Positions 40,897 to 49,996 of a stretch of DNA of 64,000 nt are shown here, one piece after another (within the stretch, counting starts at the first letter, position 1; the number at the start of each line of letters is the position of its first letter). The stretch is from JAJPKK01 sp963800215. Its GTDB lineage: Bacteria; Pseudomonadota; Alphaproteobacteria; Rhizobiales; Xanthobacteraceae. The stretch covers positions 1-64,000 of the forward strand of contig CAWCZY010000006.1 in the NCBI GenBank assembly GCA_963800215.1, read 5' to 3'. The notes below the pieces were generated by a model. It had not been told where the DNA came from. It was given only the letters and a program-made list of their open reading frames with translations, and made no database searches. The position numbers and the translations under genes were made by a program.

Positions 40897-41568
40897 TTAT
40901 CGCGCAAAACAGTAGAACAGTCCGTTGCCGCCGGTAGCGATCAGGCCCTCTTGGCTGCAATCGCGGGATTGATGCGAAGCGTTCCAGGACCGCATCTGAT
41001 CGGTGTCGGCAGGGCCGCGCCGGTCCATATGCCCCAGCATGGCCTTCCCGAATGTGCCGCTTGTGTAGTTGTTGCAGGTCAGGTTGAGGTTGGATCCGAA
41101 AGCGTGGCCGTCCGGCGTCGACCCCGTAATCGCGTCATGATAATTGGGCGTCATGCCGAAGCCCGCGATCATGGCGCCGCGCTCGGTGAGCGCGGTCTGC
41201 CCGTTGAGCTTGTTGCCGGGGCCGTGGAGGTCATCGACATTCTGCGCGATGACCTCGCCCTTGAAGTTCTGCCATGGGCCTTTGCCGATGCGGTCGCGGG
41301 CATTGACTTCGGGCACAGTTGGGGTCGGGGTGGTGCTGAGATATGCACGCCATACCTTGCTCGTGGCGCCGGCAGACGCCCCGAGGGTCTGGCAGCGTGC
41401 GTCCGCGCCGTTTATGCCGCCGAGATCCCCGCCGTTGCCGGACCCTGAGCTGGCGACGAAGAAGCTCATATTGGGCGACTGCGGCGCCGCCTGTTGCGCC
41501 CACGCGGTGCCGCCGACCGCGAGCGCCAGCAGTGCCGTCGGTATGGATAGGTGAGTGGTCTTGTCCAT
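40897..41568 (-). CDS. Secreted lectin-like protein of the collagen-XVIII/endostatin-like fold
   Basis: 223 residues from ATG 41568 with a signal peptide (LSIPTALLALAVGGTAWA). The mature part reads NMSFFVASSGSGNGGDLGGI, DARCQTLGASAGATSKVWRA, YLSTTPTPTVPEVNARDRIG, GPWQNFKGEVIAQNVDDLHG, WNASHQSRDCSQEGLIATGG and ends LFYCFAR. I recognise this as a bacterial exported family often annotated as lectin, with conserved Cys pairs and W-x-A-Y-L-S. Function is unproven. Confidence 0.75.
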   Translation of the reverse strand: MDKTTHLSIPTALLALAVGGTAWAQQAAPQSPNMSFFVASSGSGNGGDLGGINGADARCQTLGASAGATSKVWRAYLSTTPTPTVPEVNARDRIGKGPWQNFKGEVIAQNVDDLHGPGNKLNGQTALTERGAMIAGFGMTPNYHDAITGSTPDGHAFGSNLNLTCNNYTSGTFGKAMLGHMDRRGPADTDQMRSWNASHQSRDCSQEGLIATGGNGLFYCFAR

Positions 41569-42093
41569 GGAGTTTCCCCTGTGTTCCCGTTGTGTGGGGT
41601 ATGGCCGGCCGGAGATCGGGTGGACGGCAAGCTCGCAAATTAACACATTCCCATCGCGATCGGAATCCTACAGGACGCGGCCGATGAGACACGCGAAAAC
41701 ACCGGGTGTTTGCAGCTGCTACCGACCCCGCGAATCCGCCGAAGTGGTTCGACGAGCCCAGCCGCACTCGCTGACAGCCTCAGCCCCGATTTTGAGACTC
41801 GGCCGCCCGCATGTTCCCGAACCTCATGGGCCCGATCGGTTCGTCGAAGCGCGCGATGAAAAGAAAAGCCTCGCGGGAGCGGGGCTCCAAATCGCATAGG
41901 CCAATGCTTTTACACGTCGATGACACGGGAATCGTCTCGATGCAGGTTGGCGCACCCTGTCCGGCACCTGGTCCCGCCGAACTGACGCGGGACGCCACAC
42001 ATATGCAGGTCTTCTCGACAGGCTGCCCTGCAATCAGAGCGATCCCAATTTAGATTAGGCAGTCAGGCGCTCATTACCCCAGGTGGGCAGACA
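41569..42093. other. Intergenic stretch without a supported gene
   Basis: 525 bp between two leftward secreted-protein genes. Short open frames exist on both strands, but none has a ribosome site, a signal peptide or recognisable homology. Confidence 0.45.
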
Positions 42094-42555
42094 TTACCCC
42101 GGGGGAACCGACGGCATGGCAGTAGAACACGATCCAGCGGGAAATCCATCTGAGTTGACTAACCCGCTGCATTGAAACAACACCGTGGTCGTTGGATTGA
42201 GAATGTATACAATCGGTCCTACCACGGTTGTCATCAGGGTCACGGTTGTCGCCGTCGGGGTGATGGTGCCGATCAGCTGGCACTTGCTCGCCGGCAAACC
42301 TTGGGCGTTCAATATTTCACTGCACTCCGTGACGTCGCCGGAATTTTGCTCGATCACGATCAAACTATTCGCTCCATAAGAGCCTGGTATGCCAAGTTCG
42401 GCCGCGACGGAGGAAAGTGAGATCGCAACCATTATATATCTAGGGGCAGTGATTGTCGCGCCGGGCGCGTGCTTGACTTGCAAAGACAGCCCCAACGCGG
42501 CGGCGATCGCCATAGATAGGGCAATACTGAGCCTGGATTTGACAGAACGCTGCAT
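42094..42555 (-). CDS. Small secreted hypothetical protein
   Basis: 153 residues from ATG 42555: signal peptide (SRLSIALSMAIAAALGLSL), then a Thr/Val-rich body (GTITPTATTVTLMTTVVGPI) with four Cys (TECSEILN, ASKCQLIG, FQCSGLVN, GSCSTAMP), suggesting two disulfides in a beta-rich exported protein. Base composition is less GC-rich than the genome around it. The upstream in-frame extension has no signal-like character, so the later ATG is preferred. Family not recognised. Confidence 0.6.
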   Translation of the reverse strand: MQRSVKSRLSIALSMAIAAALGLSLQVKHAPGATITAPRYIMVAISLSSVAAELGIPGSYGANSLIVIEQNSGDVTECSEILNAQGLPASKCQLIGTITPTATTVTLMTTVVGPIVYILNPTTTVLFQCSGLVNSDGFPAGSCSTAMPSVPPG

Positions 42556-42729
42556 GATAACGGCTCCGCAAATTGCCTCGTCCAACATTCTCGAACGGGC
42601 GAGACCAGCGTTAGAATACTGCGTTTCAGCATGACTCCCACTTGGCGGCTTTGAAAGCCGGAATTTCACAGTATATCGAACTTTGCACGGCACCCGTGAC
42701 ATTTCTGCCACTGAGCGGCGGCTCCCAGG

Positions 42730-42957
42730 TGGACCGCGAACACCCGCGACGCCGAGCTGCGGCTCATCACGCAGACCGCCGGCAACGGCGTCGTCACCAC
42801 GCAGAGCTTCGATCCCCTCACCGACCGCCTGACCTCGATCCTCGCCGGCAGCGGCAATGCGGTGGAGAGCTTCTCCTATACCTATGACGTGCTCGGCAAC
42901 GTGCTCACCCGCGCCGACGCCGACGAGAGCCTCACGGATGATCCCTACCTACGGCAA
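42730..42957 (+). pseudogene. RHS/YD-repeat fragment
   Basis: This frame reads TQTAGNGVVTTQSFDPLTDR, LTSILAGSGNAVESFSY and TYDVLGNVLTRADADESLTD, that is, YD-repeat units of RHS-type toxins or wall-associated proteins. Only about 75 residues remain, with no start, N-terminal domain or toxin tip. It is a remnant of a much larger gene, of which no other part is in the window. Confidence 0.75.
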
Positions 42958-43067
42958 TCTTGTGCGGACGGTCGAAACCAAGTACATGCCCATCGGCAAA
43001 ACTTGCACAAGATATTTTCCAATCAACACCCTTTTTCATATGATCAAACCGCCGCGCCGGAGGCTAC

Positions 43068-43105
43068 CCCGACCCTCTCGCCGCACGCGGGGAGAGGGAG
43101 AAGAG
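43068..43105. repeat. GC-rich palindrome copy
   Basis: CCCTCTCGCCGCACGCGGGGAGAGGG is a diverged member of the 18476/46098 palindrome family, upstream of a Bug gene. Confidence 0.5.
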
Positions 43106-43197
43106 GCGCCGTGCCCATTGACAAGGATGGCCATCCGAGATGTGTGAATGCGGCCACAAGAACAATACGGCCGCAAGAACAAAGCAGAGGAACCCCC

Positions 43198-44169
43198 ATG
43201 GACCATGCCCGCCGTCGATTCATGCTGGCCGCGGCAGCCGCGGCGGCGGCGCCGGCGCTGTCTCGGGTGGCGATGGCGCAGGCCTATCCGGCGCGGCCGA
43301 TCCGCTTCATCGTGCCGCTCGCGCCCGGCGGCGGATTGGACTTCGTCGCCCGCCTCGTCGGCGAATATCTCTCGCGCACCATCGGCCAGCAGGTCTATCT
43401 CGAAAACAAGCTCGGCGCCGGCGGCATGATCGGCATCGAGACCGCGGCCAAGAGCCCGCCGGACGGCTATTCCGTCCTCGTCTCCAACGACAACGTGGCG
43501 AGCGCGCCCCATGTGCTGCGGGTCAACACCGATTTCGTCAAGGACCTGGTGCCGGTGATCGAGCTGTCGCGGCAGACGCTGGTGCTCGCCGTGCATTCGT
43601 CCTTCCCGGTGAAGTCGGTCGCCGAGCTGATCGCCGCGGTGAAGGCGCAGCCCGGCATGAGCTTTGCGACCTCTGGCGTCGGCTCGAACCAGCACATCCT
43701 GGGGGAATGGTTCGCCAAGGCGGCCGGCATCAAGCTCGAGCACGTGCCCTATCGGGGCGCCGGCCAGGCGGTCAACGATTTCATCGCCGGGCATATCCTC
43801 ATCGGGGTGCTCGGGCCGACCGCCCTGATCCCGCATTACAAGACGGGAACCCTGCGTTTCCTCGCGCAATCCTCGAAACTGCGGGCGCAGAGCCTGCCCG
43901 ACGTTCCGACCCTCGAGGAGGCCGGCATGAAGGGCATGGTGCTGGAGTCCTGGTATGGCGCCTTCGTGCCGTCGGGCACGCCTGCGGCCATCATCGCCCG
44001 CCTCAATGCCGAGATGAACAAGGCGCTCGCCGACCCCGCTGTCCGCGACAGCCTCCTGCAGACCGCGACCGAGCCGGTCGGCGGCAGCGCGGAACAGTTC
44101 GCCGCGGTTCTCCGGGAGGATTCCGCGAAATACGCCCAGCTCGCCGAGGAACTCGGCATCAAGCTGTAG
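43198..44169 (+). CDS. Bug family substrate-binding protein with Tat-type signal
   Basis: 323 residues from ATG 43198, preceded by AGAGGAA. MDHARRRFMLAAAAAAAAPA is a twin-arginine-type signal. Bug blocks: YPARPIRFIVPLAPGGGLDF, VYLENKLGAGGMIGIETAAK, SPPDGYSVLVSNDNV, HVPYRGAGQAVNDFIAGHIL and PSGTPAAIIARLNAEMNKAL. It lies 155 bp upstream of the first PQQ dehydrogenase on the same strand and could import or sense a substrate related to that pathway; this link is only positional. Confidence 0.93.
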   Translation: MDHARRRFMLAAAAAAAAPALSRVAMAQAYPARPIRFIVPLAPGGGLDFVARLVGEYLSRTIGQQVYLENKLGAGGMIGIETAAKSPPDGYSVLVSNDNVASAPHVLRVNTDFVKDLVPVIELSRQTLVLAVHSSFPVKSVAELIAAVKAQPGMSFATSGVGSNQHILGEWFAKAAGIKLEHVPYRGAGQAVNDFIAGHILIGVLGPTALIPHYKTGTLRFLAQSSKLRAQSLPDVPTLEEAGMKGMVLESWYGAFVPSGTPAAIIARLNAEMNKALADPAVRDSLLQTATEPVGGSAEQFAAVLREDSAKYAQLAEELGIKL

Positions 44170-44186
44170 CGCTCGCGGCGGACCGT

Positions 44187-44214
44187 CGCGCAACCCTTCC
44201 CGCGCAATCCTTCC
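44187..44214 (+). repeat. Tandem 14-bp direct repeat upstream of the first PQQ dehydrogenase
   Basis: CGCGCAACCCTTCC and CGCGCAATCCTTCC follow each other without a gap, differing at one base, 111 bp before the gene start. The position fits an operator, but no binding protein can be named. Confidence 0.45.
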
Positions 44215-44324
44215 CTTTCCGTGCGGGCAGCAGCCGTGTAGTCTGCGGTTCGGGCTCCCCGAGCGTGTGCAGTCGGAACAACGGCGCGGGGGAGTTTTCG
44301 GAGAACACGTCAGGGAGGAATTAA

Positions 44325-46091
44325 ATGCGTCTTGGCACCAGGAGTGTCGCCGTCACCTCGCGCGCCGCGTTATTGGGCGTTTCGCTCGCCGCCTTGAGCG
44401 CACCGGCATTCGCCGCCGAATACAAGATGACGGTCAACGGCGACCGGCTCATCCATTCGGCCAACGAGCCGCAGAACTGGCTGATGATGAACGGCGACTA
44501 CGGCTCGACCCGCTATTCCAAGCTCGCCCAGATCAACCGCGACAACGTCAAGAACCTGCACATGGTGTGGGCACTGGCGCTGCGCGGCATGCAGGATGTC
44601 GGCCAGAACGGCCCCGAGAACGAAGTCAATCCGCTGATCGACAACGGGTTCATGTACACGAGCGACGGCTGGGGCACGGTCTACAAGATCGACGTGCGCA
44701 GCGGCGACCACGGCGAGTTCGTCTGGATCGCCGATCCCGGCGTCAAGCACGAGGGCAACATCCCGCAGACGCGCGGCATCGCGCTGTGGGATGACCTCGT
44801 CATCAACAACCTGCCCGACGGCCGGGTGATCGCGATCAATCGCGACAGCGGCGAGATCGTGTGGGACAAGCAGGTCGCCAAGCCCAATGAATTCGGCAGC
44901 AAGGAGCGCTTCCGCTCGGCGCCGATCGCGGCCGAAGGCAAGATCCTCGTCGCCAACGGCTCCGGCGATGCCGGCACCCGCGGCTGGCTCGCGGCGCTGG
45001 ACGCCAAGACCGGCAACGAGCTGTGGCGCTGGTATGTCGTTCCCAAGCCCGGCGATCCCGGCAGCGAGACCTGGAAGGACAAGAACAACGCCTGGAAGAC
45101 CGGCGGCGGCGGCATGTGGCAGACCGGCTCCTACGATCCCGCCAACAAGCTCACCATCTGGGGGACCGGCAATCCGGTCCCGATGTACGACCCGCAGTCG
45201 CGGCCGGGCGACAATCTCTACACCAACTCGGTCGTCGCCATCGACGTCAACACCGGCAAGCTCGCCTGGTACTATCAATACCTGCCGAACGACTCCTGGG
45301 ACTATGACGAGATCGGCATCCAGATGCTCTACGACATCAACATCAACGGCGAGCCCCGCAAGGTCGTGGGCCACTTCGGGCGCAACGGATTTTTCTACAC
45401 GCTCGATCGCGCCAATGGCAGCTTCATAAAGGGCAGTCAGTACGTCAACGATCTGAACTGGACCAAGGGCCTCGATCCCAAGACCGGCAAGCCGATCGAA
45501 TACGATCCGGGGCTGGACGTGCAGAAATACGTGCCGGAGGCGCGCTCGCTGCGGGGCGATCCGATGAAGCGGACCTGCCCGACCTGGCATGGCGGCGTCG
45601 CCCATCAGCCGACCGCCTATAACCCGGTCAAGCAGATCGCCTACGGCGTCGGCACCGAAGGCTGCTTCAGCCAGAACGGAGCGGAGTTCAAGTTCAAGGG
45701 CCCCAATGGCGGGCTCGATGCCAAGGGCAGCGACAAGCGCACCTATACCAGCGACCTCTACTACGGAGCGATCACCGCCTATGACGCCGTCACCAACAAG
45801 GTGCTGGCGAAGACCGTGACGGATATCGAGATCCGGTCCGGCGCCACCGTCACCGCGGGCGGCATCGTGTTCTCGGCGCTGCAGGACGGTTGGGTGGTGG
45901 CCTATGACGACGAGAAGCTGCAGGAGCTGTGGCGCTTCAATGTCGGCACGCCGCTCAAGGGCGCACCGGTCGTCTATGCGATCGGGCCGAAGGAGTATCT
46001 CGCGGTACAGGGGAGCGGTCGCCACCTGCATCCGGTGAAATACGACAACCTCGAGCACTCCAGCTACCTGTTCGTGTTCGCGCTGAACTGA
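44325..46091 (+). CDS. PQQ-dependent alcohol dehydrogenase-like protein, copy 1
   Basis: 588 residues. Periplasmic eight-bladed quinoprotein oxidising an alcohol. Signal peptide AALLGVSLAALSAPAFA. Motifs: ANEPQNWLMMNGDYGSTRYS, the W-motif series (GTRGWLAALDAKTGNELWRW and others), GTGNPVPMYDPQSRPGDNLY, and NDSWDYDEIG with Asp326 (catalytic) and Asp328, the D-x-D pair that marks lanthanide-dependent XoxF/ExaF-type enzymes; Ca-dependent MxaF has Ala at the second position. The vicinal Cys pair of classic methanol dehydrogenases is absent, and no haem motif occurs, so electrons must leave to a separate cytochrome. Ribosome site AGGGAGGAA. Copy 2 follows in tandem. Confidence 0.9.
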   Translation: MRLGTRSVAVTSRAALLGVSLAALSAPAFAAEYKMTVNGDRLIHSANEPQNWLMMNGDYGSTRYSKLAQINRDNVKNLHMVWALALRGMQDVGQNGPENEVNPLIDNGFMYTSDGWGTVYKIDVRSGDHGEFVWIADPGVKHEGNIPQTRGIALWDDLVINNLPDGRVIAINRDSGEIVWDKQVAKPNEFGSKERFRSAPIAAEGKILVANGSGDAGTRGWLAALDAKTGNELWRWYVVPKPGDPGSETWKDKNNAWKTGGGGMWQTGSYDPANKLTIWGTGNPVPMYDPQSRPGDNLYTNSVVAIDVNTGKLAWYYQYLPNDSWDYDEIGIQMLYDININGEPRKVVGHFGRNGFFYTLDRANGSFIKGSQYVNDLNWTKGLDPKTGKPIEYDPGLDVQKYVPEARSLRGDPMKRTCPTWHGGVAHQPTAYNPVKQIAYGVGTEGCFSQNGAEFKFKGPNGGLDAKGSDKRTYTSDLYYGAITAYDAVTNKVLAKTVTDIEIRSGATVTAGGIVFSALQDGWVVAYDDEKLQELWRFNVGTPLKGAPVVYAIGPKEYLAVQGSGRHLHPVKYDNLEHSSYLFVFALN

Positions 46092-46262
46092 CGCCTTCTC
46101 CCTCCCCCGCAAGCGGGGGAGGAACTGAAGCTTTCTCCCTCTCCCGCTTGCGGGGGAGGGTCGGGGAGGGGGAGTGCGGGCGACGAGTTGCGGCGGCCCC
46201 CTCCCCAGCCCTCCCCCGCAAGCGGGAGAGGGAGTTTCGAACAACATTCCAGGGAGGACACC
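46092..46262. repeat. Cluster of GC-rich palindromes between two PQQ dehydrogenase genes
   Basis: Three copies of the CCCTCCCCCGCAAGCGGGGGAGG palindrome family lie head-to-tail and inverted between 46098 and 46235. They fill almost the whole spacer between the tandem paralogues and may help their mRNA fold or mark a recombination site. Confidence 0.7.
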
Positions 46263-48044
46263 ATGCGTGACCGCGTCAGGCCTTGTCGGTTCGGGAATAT
46301 CGCCGTCATTTCGCACGCCGCGTTATTGGGCGTTTCGCTCATTGCCTTGAGCGCACCGGCATTCGCCGCCGAGTACAAGATGACGGTCAACGGCGACCGG
46401 CTCATCCATTCGGCCAACGAGCCGCAGAACTGGCTGATGATGAACGGCGACTACGGCTCGACCCGCTATTCCAAGCTCGCCCAGATCAACCGCGACAACG
46501 TCAAGAACCTGCACATGGTGTGGGCGCTGGCGCTGCGGGGCATGCAGGATGTCGGCCAGAACGGCCCCGAGAACGAAGTCAATCCGCTGATCGACAACGG
46601 GTTCATGTATACGAGCGACGGCTGGGGCACGGTCTACAAGATCGACGTGCGCAGCGGCGACCACGGCGAATTCGTCTGGATCGCCGATCCCGGCGTCAAG
46701 CACGAAGGCAACGTGCCGCGCACCCGCGGCATCGCGCTGTGGGAAGACCTCGTCATCAACAACCTGCCCGACGGCCGGGTGATCGCGATCAACCGCGACA
46801 GCGGCGAGATCGTGTGGGACAAGCAGATCGCCAAGCCCAACGAGTTCGGCATCAAGGAAAGGTTCAACTCGGCGCCGGTCACCGCCGAGGGAAAAGTCCT
46901 GGTCGCGAACGGCGCCGGCGACGGCGGCACCCGCGGCTGGCTCGCGGCGCTGGACGCGCGCACCGGCAACGAATTGTGGCGCTGGTATGCCGTTCCCAAG
47001 CCCGGCGATCCCGGCAGCGAGACCTGGAAGGACAAGAACAACGCCTGGAAGACCGGCGGCGGCGGCATGTGGCAGACCGGCTCCTACGATCCCGTCAACA
47101 AGCTCACCATCTGGGGAACCGGAAATCCTGTTCCGCAAATGGATCCGCAGTCGCGGCCGGGCGACAATCTCTACACGAATTCCGCGGTGGCGCTCGACAT
47201 CAACACCGGCAAGCTCGCCTGGTATTTCCAGTACCTGCCGAACAACTCCTGGGACTATGACGAGATCGGCATCCAGATGCTCTACGACCTCAACATCAAC
47301 GGCGAGCCCCGCAAGGTCGTGGGCCACTTCGGGCGTAACGGATTTTTCTACACGCTCGATCGCGCCAATGGCAGCTTCATAAAGGGCGGCCAATACGTCA
47401 ACGACCTGAACTGGACCAAGGGCCTCGATCCCAAGACCGGCAAGCCGATCGAATACGATCCGGGGCTGGACGTGCAGAAATACGTGCCGGAGGCGCGCTC
47501 GCTGCGGGGCGATCCGATGAAGCGGACCTGCCCGACCTGGCATGGCGGCGTCGCCCATCAGCCGACCGCCTACAACCCGGTCAAGCACATCGTCTACGGC
47601 GTCGGCGCCGAAGGCTGCTTCAGCCAGAATGGCGCCGAGGTCAAGTTCATGGGTCCCAACGGCGGGTTGGACCGCAAGAACAGCGACAAGCGGACCTATA
47701 CCAGCGACCTCTATTACGGAGCGATCACCGCCTATGATCCCGTGAGCAACAAGGTGCTGGCGAAGACCGTGACGAATATCGAGATCCGGTCCGGCGCCAC
47801 CGTCACCGCGGGCGGCATCGTGTTCTCGGCGCTGCAGGACGGTTGGGTGGTGGCCTATGACGACGAGAAGCTGCAGGAGCTGTGGCGCTTCAATGTCGGC
47901 ACGCCGCTCAAGGGCGCACCGGTCGTCTATGCGATCGGGCCGAAGGAGTATCTCGCGGTACAGGGGAGTGGTCGCCACCTGCATCCGGTGAAATACGACA
48001 ACCTCGAGCACTCCAGCTACCTGTTCGTCTTCGCGCTGAATTGA
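46263..48044 (+). CDS. PQQ-dependent alcohol dehydrogenase-like protein, copy 2
   Basis: 593 residues from ATG 46263 (CAGGGAGGACACC upstream). Nearly identical to copy 1 over long DNA stretches (for example 47430-47560 and the last 250 bp) but more diverged in 46830-46980 and 47110-47240. Signal peptide LLGVSLIALSAPAFA. NNSWDYDEIG gives Asp331 and Asp333 as the D-x-D pair. The different middle parts suggest different substrate preference with concerted ends. It converges on copy 3. Confidence 0.9.
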   Translation: MRDRVRPCRFGNIAVISHAALLGVSLIALSAPAFAAEYKMTVNGDRLIHSANEPQNWLMMNGDYGSTRYSKLAQINRDNVKNLHMVWALALRGMQDVGQNGPENEVNPLIDNGFMYTSDGWGTVYKIDVRSGDHGEFVWIADPGVKHEGNVPRTRGIALWEDLVINNLPDGRVIAINRDSGEIVWDKQIAKPNEFGIKERFNSAPVTAEGKVLVANGAGDGGTRGWLAALDARTGNELWRWYAVPKPGDPGSETWKDKNNAWKTGGGGMWQTGSYDPVNKLTIWGTGNPVPQMDPQSRPGDNLYTNSAVALDINTGKLAWYFQYLPNNSWDYDEIGIQMLYDLNINGEPRKVVGHFGRNGFFYTLDRANGSFIKGGQYVNDLNWTKGLDPKTGKPIEYDPGLDVQKYVPEARSLRGDPMKRTCPTWHGGVAHQPTAYNPVKHIVYGVGAEGCFSQNGAEVKFMGPNGGLDRKNSDKRTYTSDLYYGAITAYDPVSNKVLAKTVTNIEIRSGATVTAGGIVFSALQDGWVVAYDDEKLQELWRFNVGTPLKGAPVVYAIGPKEYLAVQGSGRHLHPVKYDNLEHSSYLFVFALN

Positions 48045-48135
48045 GGCGCGGAATACTCGGCATCGTTCCGGGGCGCCGCGTCGGCGGCGAACCCGGAACG
48101 ACCATGCGGAACTCTCCGGCGCCGCTATTGCCGGC

Positions 48136-49851
48136 TCACAATCCGAACACGTAGAGCACCGTCGCGTTGCGCTGCTCCTTGAGTTCCGGCGTGGCGAGGA
48201 GCTTGGTCCGCGATGTCGGGCTCGCCCCCGACGCGATCGCGAGATACTGCTTGCCGTTGACCTCGAAGGTCATCGGCGGCGCCGCGAAGCCGGAGCCGAC
48301 ATTGATCTTCCAAAGCTGCTCGAGCGTGGTGTCGTCGAAGGCCGCGACGGTGCCGTCCAGGAGTGCGACGAACACGAGCCCGCCGGCGGTCGCGAGCGCG
48401 CCGGAGTAGTTCGGGTAGGCGAGGTGCGCGCTCTTCTTGATCTCGAGGGTCACCGGATCGACCGCCGTCAAAGTGCTTTCGTAGCGGCCGTCGATCTTGT
48501 AGCCGCCGCCGGTCCGCACGAACCAGCCTTCATCGCGCTTGGCCGCGATGGTCTTGTCGTTGGTCACCAGTTCGCACGCCGTCATGGCGGGGATGTAGAG
48601 CAACTGGGTCTTTGGACTGTAGGACGACGGGTAATAGTTGTTGCCGCCGGTGCGGTTGGGACAGACTTTCTTGATCGGGACGGCCGAGGTCGGATCGGCG
48701 AGGCCCGAATAGGTCTGCACGTCCTTGTTGGGATCGTAGTCGAGCGGCTTGCCGGTCTTCTGGTCGATGCCCTTGGTCCAGTTGACGTCGTTCACATAGG
48801 GCTTGGCGCCGACCATGGCGCCGTTGGCGCGCTCCATGGTGTAGACGAAGCCGTTGCGCGCCGAATGGGTGACGAGCTTACGCGGCTGCCCGTTGACGGT
48901 GCGGTCGATCAGGATGTGGGTGCCGACTTCGTCGAAATCCCACATGTCGCCGGGGGTGTACTGGAAGTACCAGTTCATCTTGCCGTTGTCGGGGTCCCAG
49001 GAGACGACACTGTTGGTGAACAGGTTGTCGCCCGGCCGCGCCCGCGCATCCATCATCGGCACCGGGTTGCCGACGCCCCACAGGGTCTGGTTGGTGTCGG
49101 GATCGTAGGTCCCGGTCACCCACACGGCGCCGCCGCCGGTCTGCCAGGCGTTGGTCTTGTCCTTCCAGGTCTCGCTGCCGGGTTCGCCCGGCGCGGGGAT
49201 GGTGTACTTGCGCCACAGCAGCTTGCCGGTGGCGGCATCGAGCGCGCCCATCCAGTCGCGGGCGCCGGCGTCGCCGCCGGAGGCCCCGAAGACGATCTTG
49301 TCCTTGATGGGGAGCGGCGCGCCGGTGACGGTGACGCGCTCGGCGTCCGACACGTTGGTCTCCCACACCACCTTGCCGGAGTTCTTGTCGGTGGCGATGA
49401 CACGGGCCGGCGCACTTGCGGGCGAGATCACGAGATTGCCCCACAACGCCGCCCCGCGATTGGCCACTCCCCGCTCTTGTTTGGGATCCATGCGCCAGAC
49501 GATGCGGCCGACGTCGCCGGAGGTGCCGTCGATCTTGTAGAGCACGCCCCAGGAATCGGTGATGTAGAGGAAGCCATCCTCGGCGAGCGGCGTCGCCTCG
49601 ATGAAATCGACGCTGTGCGTGCCGGCGAGCGGAACGGCATAGACGATCTTGAGGCCCTTGACGTTCTCCTTGTTGATCTTGTCGAGCGGCGAAAACCGCT
49701 GGCCGTCATAGGTGCGGTGGTTCATCAGCCAGTTCTGCGGCTCGGGATGGAGGAGCCGCTGCGGCGTCACCTCCGCTGCGAGCGCCGGCCATGCCGCCAG
49801 CATGCTGCCGGCGAGCAGCGTCGCGCGCCTCGATTGATTGCGATTCACCAT
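48136..49851 (-). CDS. PQQ-dependent alcohol dehydrogenase-like protein, copy 3
   Basis: 571 residues from ATG 49851. Signal peptide RRATLLAGSMLAAWPALAAE. Motifs: EPQNWLMNHRTYDGQRFSPL, GVLYKIDGTSGDVGRIVWRM, GVGNPVPMMDARARPGDNLF, and DMWDFDEVGTHILID with Asp305 and Asp307 as D-x-D. CPNRTGGNNYYPSSYSP is the Trp/Asn-type PQQ-side block shared with copies 4 and 5 and distinct from copies 1 and 2. No haem or Cys-Cys motif. It is the last of three genes reading left and ends FGL like its sisters. Confidence 0.9.
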   Translation of the reverse strand: MVNRNQSRRATLLAGSMLAAWPALAAEVTPQRLLHPEPQNWLMNHRTYDGQRFSPLDKINKENVKGLKIVYAVPLAGTHSVDFIEATPLAEDGFLYITDSWGVLYKIDGTSGDVGRIVWRMDPKQERGVANRGAALWGNLVISPASAPARVIATDKNSGKVVWETNVSDAERVTVTGAPLPIKDKIVFGASGGDAGARDWMGALDAATGKLLWRKYTIPAPGEPGSETWKDKTNAWQTGGGAVWVTGTYDPDTNQTLWGVGNPVPMMDARARPGDNLFTNSVVSWDPDNGKMNWYFQYTPGDMWDFDEVGTHILIDRTVNGQPRKLVTHSARNGFVYTMERANGAMVGAKPYVNDVNWTKGIDQKTGKPLDYDPNKDVQTYSGLADPTSAVPIKKVCPNRTGGNNYYPSSYSPKTQLLYIPAMTACELVTNDKTIAAKRDEGWFVRTGGGYKIDGRYESTLTAVDPVTLEIKKSAHLAYPNYSGALATAGGLVFVALLDGTVAAFDDTTLEQLWKINVGSGFAAPPMTFEVNGKQYLAIASGASPTSRTKLLATPELKEQRNATVLYVFGL

Positions 49852-49962
49852 GGTGTCCCTCCCGTTTGTTTCGGTGCAGTGCTTGATTGATAGGTCGTAT
49901 GGTGGGCAAAGGCGCCCTTCGCGCCGTGCTCCCGCGGGAATACGCGAAAGACCCCACCCTGG

Positions 49963-49984
49963 CCCTCCCCGAAGACGGGGAGGG
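49963..49984. repeat. GC-rich palindrome between copies 3 and 4
   Basis: CCCTCCCC and GGGGAGGG around GAAGAC form a perfect 8-bp stem just after the end of copy 4, possibly acting as a transcript 3' structure. Confidence 0.55.
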
Positions 49985-49996
49985 AGACGGGTCGGC

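Noticed and set aside
22668..44169. Complete tripartite tricarboxylate transporter systems
   Set aside because: Only the periplasmic Bug components occur; no TctA or TctB membrane proteins are encoded in the window.
46092..46262. CRISPR array
   Set aside because: The repeats are palindromes of differing length and orientation without regular unique spacers, and no cas genes are present.
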